Source: Acidimicrobiales bacterium (GTDB lineage: Bacteria; Actinomycetota; Acidimicrobiia; Acidimicrobiales; CADCSY01). Taken from it: a DNA stretch of 5,987 bases. The position numbers were made by a program, and so were the translations under genes. Under the pieces are notes generated by a model. The model was given only the letters and a program-made list of their open reading frames with translations. It was not told the origin of the DNA and did no database searches. Below are positions 1 to 5,882 of this stretch, piece by piece; within the stretch, counting starts at the first letter, position 1, and each line of letters begins with the position of its first letter. The stretch lies in NCBI GenBank assembly GCA_030447125.1, contig JAUJLZ010000127.1, positions 1 through 5,987 of the forward strand, given 5' to 3'.

Positions 1-241
1 CGATGTTGGTGTTGTCGCCGCTGGAGACCGCGGCCAGGGCGTCGGCCTCCTCGATGCCGGCTTCGATCAGCCGGTCGCGGTCGAAGCCGAAGCCGACGAC
101 CGTGCGACCGGAGAAGCCGGGAGCCAAGTTGACAAAGGCCGTGGACCGCTTGTCGATGACGCCGACGCTGTGGCCCTCGGCCGCAGCCAGGCCGGCCAGG
201 GCCGAGCCCACCCGCCCGCACCCGACCACCACGACGTGCAT
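1..241 (-). CDS. trkA: TrkA-family potassium uptake regulatory protein (N-terminal part, runs off the window)
   Basis: The reverse strand reads 80 uninterrupted codons from an ATG at 241-239 and leaves the window still open, so the C-terminus is missing. The protein begins MHVVVVGCGRVGSALAG, a beta-strand followed by the dinucleotide-binding GxGxxG loop (GCGRVG, residues 8-13). An acidic residue, D30 in VID, closes the second strand, as expected for NAD(H) binding. The later segments VVGFGFDRD (48-56) and AVSSGDNTN (71-79) are typical of the RCK-N (TrkA-N) domain of actinobacterial CeoB/CeoC-type proteins. In that family the cytoplasmic subunit gates a membrane potassium transporter in response to nucleotide. 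The start is supported by a purine-rich Shine-Dalgarno AAGGGGG five bases upstream (247-253). It is divergent from a KimA-like potassium permease, which fits a potassium role. Whether it acts on that permease or on a separate Trk/Ktr channel outside the window cannot be seen. Confidence 0.9.
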   Translation of the reverse strand, partial: MHVVVVGCGRVGSALAGLAAAEGHSVGVIDKRSTAFVNLAPGFSGRTVVGFGFDRDRLIEAGIEEADALAAVSSGDNTNI

Positions 242-246
242 CCTGG

Positions 247-253
247 CCCCCTT
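247..253 (-). promoter_or_regulatory. Ribosome binding site of the trkA-like gene
   Basis: On the minus strand AAGGGGG lies five bases (CCAGG) before the ATG at 241. It matches part of the Shine-Dalgarno consensus and fixes this ATG as the start. Confidence 0.55.
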
Positions 254-278
254 CCCCCCGGTGCTCGACGGACGGTGC

Positions 279-284
279 AGCGTA
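279..284 (-). promoter_or_regulatory. Candidate -10 element for the trkA-like gene
   Basis: The minus strand reads TACGCT here, fitting the actinobacterial TANNNT -10 pattern. It would place transcription start about 30 bases before the start codon and leave room for the Shine-Dalgarno at 247-253. No convincing -35 hexamer is seen 16-18 bases further upstream, which is common in actinobacteria. The same octamer CTACGCTG occurs in the opposite orientation at 331-338, facing the permease gene, so the two copies could instead be half-sites for a regulator. Confidence 0.35.
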
Positions 285-309
285 GCCACGACGGCGGCGC
301 CCCTCGGTG

Positions 310-337
310 TTGCGCTTCCCCACCCTGCATCTACGCT
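310..337 (+). promoter_or_regulatory. Candidate promoter for the KimA-like permease
   Basis: A weak -35-like TTGCGC (310-315) is followed after 16 bases by TACGCT (332-337), which fits TANNNT. Predicted transcription start is near 344, giving a leader of about 30 bases that carries the palindrome at 342-359 and the Shine-Dalgarno at 363-369. The call rests on motif and spacing only. Confidence 0.35.
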
Positions 338-341
338 GGCC

Positions 342-359
342 CGCCGCGCCGGCGCGGCG
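342..359. repeat. Perfect 18-bp palindrome in the permease leader
   Basis: CGCCGCGCCGGCGCGGCG equals its own reverse complement, with its centre between 350 and 351. It begins about at the predicted transcription start and ends three bases before the Shine-Dalgarno. It could be an operator for a dimeric repressor. In RNA it could form a 7-bp hairpin with a CCGG loop. All bases are G or C, so in this GC-rich background chance is a real alternative. Confidence 0.5.
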
Positions 360-362
360 ACT

Positions 363-369
363 GGGGAGG
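363..369 (+). promoter_or_regulatory. Ribosome binding site deciding the permease start
   Basis: GGGGAGG lies five bases before the ATG at 375. It selects that ATG over the in-frame upstream extension of 124 codons, which would run antisense through the trkA-like gene. Confidence 0.75.
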
Positions 370-374
370 CTTGG

Positions 375-2447
375 ATGTCCACGTTGAAGCGACTGCTGGT
401 GGGCAAGCCCCTGGCCAGCGCCGAGGAGGGTCACCAGCGCCTGGGCAAGCTGGTGGCCCTCGCCGTGTTCGCGTCGGACGCCATCTCCTCCACGGCCTAC
501 GCCACCGAGGAGATCCTCCACCAGCTGGTGCCCCTCGACGGGTTGGACGCACTGAAGTTCCTCGTCCCCATCGCCATCATCGTGGTGATCCTGCTGGCCA
601 TCGTCATCACCAGCTACCGCCAGACCATCCACGCCTATCCCAACGGGGGTGGCTCCTACGTGGTCTCGCGGGAGAACCTCGGCGTCACCCCTTCGCTGGT
701 GGCCGGCGCCTCCCTCCTGGTCGACTACACCCTGACCGTGGCCGTGTCGGTCTCCGCCGGGGTGGCCGCCATCACGTCGGCCTTCCCCGAGCTGCAGGAG
801 AGCCGAGTCGGGTTGGGCCTGGCCTTCATCATCCTGCTCACCGCCGTCAACCTCCGGGGGGTCAAGGAGTCAGGGCGTCTGTTCGCCGTGCCCACCTACG
901 TCTACGTCCTCACCCTGGGGGCCATGCTGGCCATCGGCCTGTTCCGCTCCTTCACCGGCAGCCTCCCGGCCCTGGATCCCAACGAGGAGGCGCTGGCCGA
1001 GCTGACCCAGAACGGGGCGCTCCTCGGCAGCGTCACCGTCTTGGCCCTCATGCGGGCCTTCTCCTCAGGTGCCGTGGCCCTGTCGGGCATCGAAGCCATC
1101 TCCAACGGTGTCCCCGCCTTCCGCAAGGACGAGGCCCGCAACGCCAGCACCACGCTCGTGGCCATGGGCGTGATCCTCGCCACCGCCTTCTTCGGGATCT
1201 CGGTGCTGGCCGAGCGTCTGCGCCCGACCATCGAGGAGGGCGGCGAGACCTTGTTGTCGATCATGGGCGGAGCGGTCTTCGGCAACGGCTCGGTGATCTA
1301 CTACACACTCCAGGCCGCCACCGCCGCCATCCTCATCCTGGCCGCCAACACCGCCTTCAACGCCTTTCCCAGCTTGTCGTCGATCCTGGCTCGCGACGGC
1401 TTCCTCCCCCGCCAGCTCTACAACCGGGGCGACCGGCTGGTGTACTCCAACGGGGTCCTGCTCCTCGCCGGCGCCGCCGCCCTGTTGGTCGTGGCCTTCG
1501 GCGGCATCACCACCGCCCTCATCCCTCTCTACGCCGTGGGTGTCTTCACCGGCTTCACGCTTTCGCAGGCAGGCATGGTGCGCCACCACCTGCGCCTCAG
1601 GGAACCGTCGTGGCGGCGCAACGTGGCCATCAACGCCGTAGGGGCGGCGGCGTCCTTCGCCGTGCTCGCCGTGGTGGTGGTGTCCAAGTTCACCATCGGC
1701 GCGTGGGTACCGGCCATCGTCATCCCCCTCATCGTGGTGTCCCTGCGAGCCGTCAACCGCCACTACACGCGGGTGGCCGAGCTGCTCCGGGTGCCCGAGG
1801 GCTACCGGCCCCTCCCCCACACCCACACGGTCGTGGTGCTGGTGGGCAGCGTGCACCAAGGCGTGCTGGCCGCCCTTACCTACGCCCGGTCACTGGCCCC
1901 TGACCGCCTCATCGCCCTCTCGGTGGTGTCGAGCACCGAGGAGTCCGAGGAGATCCGCGCCCAGTGGGATCACTACAACCTCGAGGACATCGAGCTGGAG
2001 CGCCGCTACTCCGCCTACCGGGAGCTGACCAAGCCCGTTCTGAAGTACCTCGACGAGCTCGAGGCCGCCTACGAGAACGACATCATCAGCGTGGTCGTAC
2101 CTGAGTTCGTGCTGGGCCGCTGGTGGCAGCAGTTCCTCCACAACCAGAGCGCCCTGGCGCTCAAGGGGCGACTGCTGTTCCGCCGCAACACGGTGGTGAC
2201 TTCGGTCCCGTTCCACCTCGGGGGCCCCCGGGCCGACTCCCCGGCCGATGCCGGGTTCAACGAACCCGACACCTTGTCACCGGAGGGATCAGACGGCTCC
2301 AAGGCAGCTGACGGCTCCAAGGAAAGGAGCGCCAGCCGGGCAGACCAGGCCAAGACCGGCGCAGTGCCTCGGCCAGGCCCGCCCGACCCCGCGACCGTCG
2401 GGAACGGCCAGAAGCAGCGCTCCGGCGACCGGCCTCGTCATCCTTGA
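375..2447 (+). CDS. kimA: KimA-like potassium transporter (APC superfamily permease with cytosolic C-terminal domain)
   Basis: The 690-residue protein is a predicted inner-membrane permease of the APC superfamily, closest in my judgement to KimA (YdaO), the high-affinity K+/H+ symporter of Bacillus subtilis. Family signatures are FASDAISSTAYATEEI (32-47), YRQTIHAYPNGGGSY (81-95), LVDYTLTVAVS (115-125) and AFSSGAVALSGIEAISNG (228-245). About twelve hydrophobic segments can be marked, near 26-44, 61-80, 106-137, 146-160, 171-190, 214-240, 259-279, 308-331, 357-378, 380-398, 418-436 and 440-459. Residues matching the potassium site I recall from KimA are present: D35, Y42, D117, Y118, T121 and S125. 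S237 probably sits where KimA has threonine. Residues 483-615 form a soluble alpha/beta, UspA-like cytosolic domain. Residues 616-690 are an extra hydrophilic Ser/Asp/Lys/Pro-rich tail; KimA itself is about 607 residues long. Divergence from a TrkA-type gene supports potassium uptake. In KimA the cytosolic domain is linked to c-di-AMP inhibition; that is not proven here. A generic amino-acid permease is the alternative. Confidence 0.85.
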   Translation: MSTLKRLLVGKPLASAEEGHQRLGKLVALAVFASDAISSTAYATEEILHQLVPLDGLDALKFLVPIAIIVVILLAIVITSYRQTIHAYPNGGGSYVVSRENLGVTPSLVAGASLLVDYTLTVAVSVSAGVAAITSAFPELQESRVGLGLAFIILLTAVNLRGVKESGRLFAVPTYVYVLTLGAMLAIGLFRSFTGSLPALDPNEEALAELTQNGALLGSVTVLALMRAFSSGAVALSGIEAISNGVPAFRKDEARNASTTLVAMGVILATAFFGISVLAERLRPTIEEGGETLLSIMGGAVFGNGSVIYYTLQAATAAILILAANTAFNAFPSLSSILARDGFLPRQLYNRGDRLVYSNGVLLLAGAAALLVVAFGGITTALIPLYAVGVFTGFTLSQAGMVRHHLRLREPSWRRNVAINAVGAAASFAVLAVVVVSKFTIGAWVPAIVIPLIVVSLRAVNRHYTRVAELLRVPEGYRPLPHTHTVVVLVGSVHQGVLAALTYARSLAPDRLIALSVVSSTEESEEIRAQWDHYNLEDIELERRYSAYRELTKPVLKYLDELEAAYENDIISVVVPEFVLGRWWQQFLHNQSALALKGRLLFRRNTVVTSVPFHLGGPRADSPADAGFNEPDTLSPEGSDGSKAADGSKERSASRADQAKTGAVPRPGPPDPATVGNGQKQRSGDRPRHP
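2292..2322 (+). repeat. Two-copy direct repeat in the permease tail
   Basis: GACGGCTCCAAGG occurs at 2292-2304 and again at 2310-2322. The 18-base period keeps frame and gives DGSK twice in the disordered tail. This looks like a small in-frame duplication in low-complexity coding sequence. Confidence 0.6.
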
Positions 2448-2460
2448 GCCCGGTCGCCGG
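2422..2460. terminator. Likely bidirectional terminator between convergent genes
   Basis: CCGGCGACCGG (2422-2432) and CCGGTCGCCGG (2450-2460) are a perfect 11-bp inverted repeat with a 17-base loop containing the permease TGA (2445-2447). It lies at a tail-to-tail junction with only 30 bases between stop codons, where a terminator serving both strands is expected. There is no T-tract on either side, as is common for actinobacterial terminators. An overlapping weaker pairing (2449-2456 with 2483-2490) is also possible. Confidence 0.5.
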
Positions 2461-2477
2461 TCGTACCCGTCTCCCCG

Positions 2478-3047
2478 CTACGCGGCCGGGTTGAGGCGAC
2501 GGACCACGCCCTTGGCCACCTCGCTCGGACGCTGCTGCTCGCCCAACTGCGAGTCCATGATCAAGGTGGCGCCGGTGAGGGCGGGAATGGCCCACTGCAT
2601 GACCTTGAGCTTGCGCTGGGCGCCGGCCACCTCGGGGTCGGTCGCCGAGGAGGGCTCAGTGACCCCGTCGGCGGGCGGGTCGTTGGACTCCATCAGGGTC
2701 TGGCCCAGCACCCGGCTGTAGGCGGTGGCGGCCATGGCGGCAGCGGTGAGGCCGGTCTTGATCAGCGCCGAGCTCCCCACGCCCCGCTGGCCGCCGAGAC
2801 GGCTCCGGTTGGCTCCGGTCAACACCAGCGATCCCACCGTGTAGGCCCCGATGGCAGCCAGGTTGGCCGGGGTCCAGCGGGACCAGCCGGCGTTGGCCAC
2901 CTTCACCCGCTCCCGGGGGTGGTCGACCTGGGCGGCCGCTCCGTTGAGGCCGATGGCCCCCATCAGCGAGCCCCCGAACCAGGCGGCCAGGCCCAGATCG
3001 TTCAGTGCCCGGGCGATGGTGTTCTGGTTCTTGCTGGTTCGTGCCAT
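2478..3047 (-). CDS. Small predicted membrane protein of unknown function
   Basis: The product is 189 residues, and I do not recognise a named family. The start at 3047 (MARTSKNQNT) is chosen because GGAGG lies five bases upstream at 3057-3053; an ATG 12 codons earlier lacks such a site and would add a hydrophilic extension. Four moderately hydrophobic, Ala/Gly-rich segments are visible at about 18-39 (AAWFGGSLMGAIGLNGAAA inside), 59-78, 96-116 and 148-165. A basic, aromatic loop with KVANAGWSRWTP lies at 49-60, and a hydrophilic Pro/Asp/Ser-rich linker at about 121-143. The C-terminus is polar and ends RRLNPAA. The segments suggest an integral membrane protein; no catalytic motif or signal peptide cleavage site is evident. 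It lies 69 bases downstream of argS on the same strand and may be cotranscribed with it. It faces the KimA-like permease tail to tail, but nothing links it functionally to either neighbour. Confidence 0.8.
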   Translation of the reverse strand: MARTSKNQNTIARALNDLGLAAWFGGSLMGAIGLNGAAAQVDHPRERVKVANAGWSRWTPANLAAIGAYTVGSLVLTGANRSRLGGQRGVGSSALIKTGLTAAAMAATAYSRVLGQTLMESNDPPADGVTEPSSATDPEVAGAQRKLKVMQWAIPALTGATLIMDSQLGEQQRPSEVAKGVVRRLNPAA

Positions 3048-3052
3048 GCAAT

Positions 3053-3057
3053 CCTCC
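3053..3057 (-). promoter_or_regulatory. Ribosome binding site of the small membrane gene
   Basis: The minus strand reads GGAGG here, five bases (ATTGC) before the ATG at 3047. It decides between two in-frame ATGs in favour of the downstream one. Confidence 0.75.
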
Positions 3058-3065
3058 GCATCTCG

Positions 3066-3083
3066 GTGGCGCAGGCGCGCCAC
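3066..3083 (-). terminator. Hairpin between argS and the small membrane gene
   Basis: GTGGCGC (3066-3072) and GCGCCAC (3077-3083) pair perfectly over 7 bp with a 4-base loop. Read from argS it lies 34 bases beyond the stop and has no following T-tract. It could attenuate or end argS transcription, or form the leader structure of the downstream gene whose Shine-Dalgarno begins nine bases further on. Confidence 0.35.
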
Positions 3084-3094
3084 ATCCGTCCAGC

Positions 3095-3111
3095 TCCCCT
3101 ACCCAAGGGGA
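3095..3111 (-). terminator. Short hairpin just after the argS stop codon
   Basis: TCCCCT (3095-3100) and AGGGGA (3106-3111) form a 6-bp stem with a 5-base loop, five bases past the argS TGA. It is small and lacks a T-tract, so it is only a weak terminator or mRNA 3'-end candidate. Together with 3066-3083 it fills most of the 69-base gap. Confidence 0.3.
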
Positions 3112-3116
3112 CGACG

Positions 3117-4874
3117 TCAGATGCGTTCGAGGACCTCGATGCCGAGCAGGGCCAGCCCTTGGCGCAGCGTGGCCGCCGTGACCTCACACAGGGCGAGGCG
3201 GGACGAGCGCAAGGGCTCGTCGACCCGCAGCACGGGGCAGTGCTCGTAAAAGGCGTTGTAGGCCTGGGAGAGATCGTAGAGGTGGGAGCAGAGGTGGTTG
3301 GGGAGGTACTCCTCGGCCACCCGCTCGATCACGTCGCCGAGGGCCACCAACTGGAGGGCGAGCGCCCGCTCCTGGGGCTCACCCAACACCACGGCGCTGT
3401 GGGCGCCGGCGGGACGGCCGTCGCCCCAACCCGCGTCCCGCAAGATGGAGCGGATGCGGGCGTAGGCGTACTGCAGATAGGGAGCGGTGTTGCCCTTGAG
3501 GCTGAGCATCCGATCGAAGGAGAAGACGTAGTTGCTGTTGCGGTTCTGGCTGAGGTCGGCGTACTTGACCGCCCCGACCCCCACCACCCGGGCCACCTCC
3601 TCGACGTCGTCGGGGACAGGCTCGTCGCGCTCGAGCGCCCGGTCGACCACGAAGGCCCGGGCCCGGGCGACGGCCTCGCCCAGCAGGTCGACCAGGCGCA
3701 CGTTGTCGCCCGAACGGGTGCGCAGGCGTTGCCCGCCCTCGCCCAGCACCAGGCCGAAGGCCACGTGGGTGACCTCCACGCCGGCGGGGACCCACCCGGC
3801 CATGCGGGCCACGGCGAAGACCATCTGGAAGTGCTGCGACTGGCCGGCATCGGCCACGTAGGCCAGGCGGTCGGCACCCCCCTCGATGCGCGAGCGCAGG
3901 GCGGCCAGGTCGGTGGTGGCGTAGTTGTAGCCGCCGTCGGCCTTCTGGACGATCAGCGGGAGGGGGTCTCCCTCACTGTTGGTGAAGCCGTCGACGAAGA
4001 CGCACTTGGCCCCGTCGTCGACCACCACCAGACCGGCCGCTTCCAGGTCGGCCACCACCGAGGCCAACAACGGCTGGTAGGTCGACTCGCCCCGCGGCAC
4101 GAGACCCCTGACGCCGAGGAGGTCGTAGACCCCCTGGTTCTCCCCGGTCGAGAGGTCGACGAGCGACTGCCAGGCGGCGGCGGCCCGAGGCTCACCGGAC
4201 TGCAGGTCGACCACGCGCCTGCGGGCGGCCTCGGCGAAGGCGGGGTCGACACCGAAGCGGGCGCTGGCCTGACGGTAGAGGGCAGCGACATCACCGATGG
4301 CGATGGGCTCGCCCGCCCCCGCTCCTGGCGCCACCTCGTCGAGGTGGGCGATGAGCATGCCGAACTGGGTGCCCCAGTCGCCCACGTGACTGACCCGCTC
4401 CACAACGTCGCCCCGCCGCTCGGCCACGTTGGCCAGGCAGTCGCCGATGATCGTGGAGCGCAGGTGGCCCACGTGCATCTCCTTGGCCACGTTGGGACCG
4501 GAGTAGTCGATCACCAGGTGCGCCGGTTTGGGCACAGCTGCCAGGCCCAGCTCGTCGTCGCCCACCAGGGCCTCCACCCGCGCCGCCAGCCAGGCGTCTC
4601 GGAGACGAAGGTTGACGAAACCGGGCGGCACCACCTCGGGCCCCTCGCACATGCCGGTCACGTCGAGCACGGCGGCTAGGCGCAGGGCCAACTCGTCGGG
4701 TGGGCGCCGCAGAGTGCGGGCCAGGGACATGGCGACCGGGCAGGTGTAGTCGCCATGGCGGGGGTCCCGGGTGGGCTGCACCAGCACGTCGGGCAGGCGC
4801 ACCGTCGGGCCAAAGGCGTCCCACAGACCCTGGGCCACCCGAGCCTGCAGGAGCGTCAGCGGGGTCATGGCCAT
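3117..4874 (-). CDS. argS: Arginyl-tRNA synthetase
   Basis: This class I synthetase charges tRNA-Arg with arginine using ATP in the cytoplasm. At 585 residues it is close to the usual bacterial length of about 577. The N-terminal Arg-specific tRNA-recognition domain covers roughly 1-110. The Rossmann catalytic domain follows with DYSGPNVAKEMHVGHLRST (123-141), in which HVGH (134-137) is the HIGH motif. VSHVGDWGTQFGMLI (161-175) and YNYATTDLAAL (316-326) are typical ArgS blocks. The KMSKS position is degenerate (about 380-392, GQRLRTRSGDNVR), as in E. coli-type ArgS. The DALR anticodon-binding domain runs from about 466 (YLQYAYARIRSIL) to the C-terminus, with NAFYEHCPVL at 540-549 and the familiar end LLGIEVLERI. 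Start choice is MAM at 4874, six bases after a partial Shine-Dalgarno GGTGAG (4886-4881); the ATG at 4868 is an alternative. It is divergent from the epimerase gene and shows no frameshift or missing motif. Confidence 0.97.
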   Translation of the reverse strand: MAMTPLTLLQARVAQGLWDAFGPTVRLPDVLVQPTRDPRHGDYTCPVAMSLARTLRRPPDELALRLAAVLDVTGMCEGPEVVPPGFVNLRLRDAWLAARVEALVGDDELGLAAVPKPAHLVIDYSGPNVAKEMHVGHLRSTIIGDCLANVAERRGDVVERVSHVGDWGTQFGMLIAHLDEVAPGAGAGEPIAIGDVAALYRQASARFGVDPAFAEAARRRVVDLQSGEPRAAAAWQSLVDLSTGENQGVYDLLGVRGLVPRGESTYQPLLASVVADLEAAGLVVVDDGAKCVFVDGFTNSEGDPLPLIVQKADGGYNYATTDLAALRSRIEGGADRLAYVADAGQSQHFQMVFAVARMAGWVPAGVEVTHVAFGLVLGEGGQRLRTRSGDNVRLVDLLGEAVARARAFVVDRALERDEPVPDDVEEVARVVGVGAVKYADLSQNRNSNYVFSFDRMLSLKGNTAPYLQYAYARIRSILRDAGWGDGRPAGAHSAVVLGEPQERALALQLVALGDVIERVAEEYLPNHLCSHLYDLSQAYNAFYEHCPVLRVDEPLRSSRLALCEVTAATLRQGLALLGIEVLERI

Positions 4875-4883
4875 GGTCGGCTC

Positions 4884-4889
4884 ACCATA
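4884..4889 (-). promoter_or_regulatory. Candidate argS -10 element close to the start codon
   Basis: The minus strand reads TATGGT, a good TANNNT match. With usual spacing, transcription would begin around 4877, leaving a leader of only a few bases before the ATG at 4874. A loose -35-like TTCGAT lies 18 bases upstream (4913-4908). The hexamer overlaps the partial Shine-Dalgarno GGTGAG (4886-4881), so promoter and ribosome-site readings of this stretch largely exclude each other. Confidence 0.35.
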
Positions 4890-4939
4890 GGTTCCCGCCC
4901 GCCACTGATCGAACCGGCTCTGGTGACCTGCGACCCCCG

Positions 4940-4945
4940 TAGCCT
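4940..4945 (+). promoter_or_regulatory. Candidate -10 element for a leaderless epimerase transcript
   Basis: TAGCCT fits TANNNT and ends six bases before the ATG at 4952, placing transcription start at or next to the A of the start codon. The 20 bases before the ATG contain no purine-rich Shine-Dalgarno, which is what a leaderless gene would show. No clear -35 was found. Confidence 0.4.
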
Positions 4946-4951
4946 CGGCCC

Positions 4952-5857
4952 ATGGACGTGGCCGTCACCGGCGCCAGTGGCTTCATCGGTGGCGCCCTGG
5001 TCGGCGCCCTGGTCGGGGCCGGCCACCGGGTGCGCCGGGTCGTGCGGCGGGCACCGAGGAACGCCGGTGAACTGCGTTGGGACCCCGAGGCCGGCACCAT
5101 CGACACCGCCGGCCTGGCCGGGATCGACGCCGTGGTCAACCTGGCCGGCGAGGGCATCGCCTCCCGGCGCTGGACCGAGGACCAGAAGCGGCGCATCCGG
5201 GAGAGCCGCACCACGGGCAGCCGGCTCCTGGCCGAGACCGTGGCCGGCCTCGATCCCCGCCCCTCGGTGCTCCTCAGCGGGTCGGCCATCGGTTACTACG
5301 CCAACCGGGGCGACGAGGTGCTGACGGAGGCCGCCCCAGCCGGTGACGACTTCCTGGCCGGGGTGTGCGTCGAGTGGGAGGCGGCCACGGCACCAGCGGT
5401 CGACGCCGGAGTGCGCACCGCCTGGCTGCGCACCGGCATCGTGCTCGACCCCACCGGCGGCGCCCTGCAACGCCTGCTGCCGTTGTTCCGCTTGGGCCTG
5501 GGCGGACCCTTCGGCCGGGGGGAGCAATGGTGGTCGTGGATCTCCCTGGCCGACGAGGTGGAGGCGATCCTCCACCTGCTCACGTCCGACGTGGCTGGAC
5601 CCGTCAACCTCACCGCACCCCAGCCGGTGACCAACGCCGAGCTCAGCCGTACGCTCGGGCGAGTGCTCGGCCGCCCGGCGGTGGTACCCGTGCCCAAGCT
5701 CGGGCCCAGCCTGCTCGTCGGCTCGGAGTTGGCCCAGAGCCTGCTCTACGACAGCATCCGGGTGGTGCCCGCCGCCCTCACCGCCTCCGGGTACCAGTTC
5801 CGCCACCCCGACTTGGAGGCAGCGCTGCGGGCCATGCTCGACAAGCCCAAGCCGTGA
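4952..5857 (+). CDS. TIGR01777/SDR39U1-family NAD(P)-dependent epimerase-like protein
   Basis: The 301-residue protein has the usual length for this extended short-chain dehydrogenase family (E. coli YfcH, human SDR39U1). Its substrate is not established to my knowledge. The N-terminal Rossmann domain starts VAVTGASGFIGGALV (3-17) with the TGxxGxxG cofactor loop. R30, R32 and R33 follow the second strand and suggest NADPH preference. NLAGEGIASRRW (63-74), SGSAIGYYANRGDEVLTE (109-126) and GDDFLAGVCVEWE (131-143) are family hallmarks. They continue with RTGIVLDPTGGAL (160-172) and WWSWISLADEV (193-203). The C-terminal helical part (about 255-301, ending with FRHPDLEAALRAML) matches the DUF1731-like tail. 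It appears soluble, with no signal peptide. The ATG at 4952 is the only start keeping the nucleotide-binding strand intact, and no Shine-Dalgarno precedes it. It is divergent from argS across 77 bases. In some actinobacteria this family sits near lipoate or 2-oxoacid dehydrogenase genes; those are not visible here. Confidence 0.93.
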   Translation: MDVAVTGASGFIGGALVGALVGAGHRVRRVVRRAPRNAGELRWDPEAGTIDTAGLAGIDAVVNLAGEGIASRRWTEDQKRRIRESRTTGSRLLAETVAGLDPRPSVLLSGSAIGYYANRGDEVLTEAAPAGDDFLAGVCVEWEAATAPAVDAGVRTAWLRTGIVLDPTGGALQRLLPLFRLGLGGPFGRGEQWWSWISLADEVEAILHLLTSDVAGPVNLTAPQPVTNAELSRTLGRVLGRPAVVPVPKLGPSLLVGSELAQSLLYDSIRVVPAALTASGYQFRHPDLEAALRAMLDKPKP

Positions 5858-5882
5858 GCGAGCCGGTCCCCTCCGCTGATCG

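Noticed and set aside
3..374. Upstream in-frame extension of the KimA-like permease by 124 codons
   Set aside because: It runs antisense across the trkA-like gene and its composition is not that of an APC permease N-terminus. GGGGAGG five bases before the ATG at 375, and the family-typical start there, settle the shorter form.
242..374. A ydaO-type c-di-AMP riboswitch upstream of the permease, as in B. subtilis
   Set aside because: The predicted leader is only about 30 bases, the whole gap is 133 bases, and I recognise none of the conserved riboswitch segments. A covariance-model search with no hit would confirm the rejection.
170..1903. A 577-codon plus-strand frame overlapping the permease
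   Set aside because: Arg/Pro/Gly/His-rich translation with no recognisable motif. It is a shifted-frame shadow of the permease, expected in GC-rich DNA.
3048..3083. Earlier start of the small membrane protein at 3083 (MARLRHRDAEDC extension)
   Set aside because: The extension lacks a Shine-Dalgarno and would translate through the hairpin at 3066-3083. The ATG at 3047 has GGAGG at ideal spacing.
2919..4679. A 586-codon plus-strand frame antisense to argS
   Set aside because: Gly/Val/His/Asp-rich composition mirrors argS codon bias on the other strand. argS has all its family motifs, and no ribosome binding site or known domain supports the antisense frame.
4865..5806. A 313-codon minus-strand frame antisense to the epimerase
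   Set aside because: Low-complexity Gly/His/Gln-rich shadow. The plus-strand gene is clearly the real one by its cofactor-binding and family motifs.
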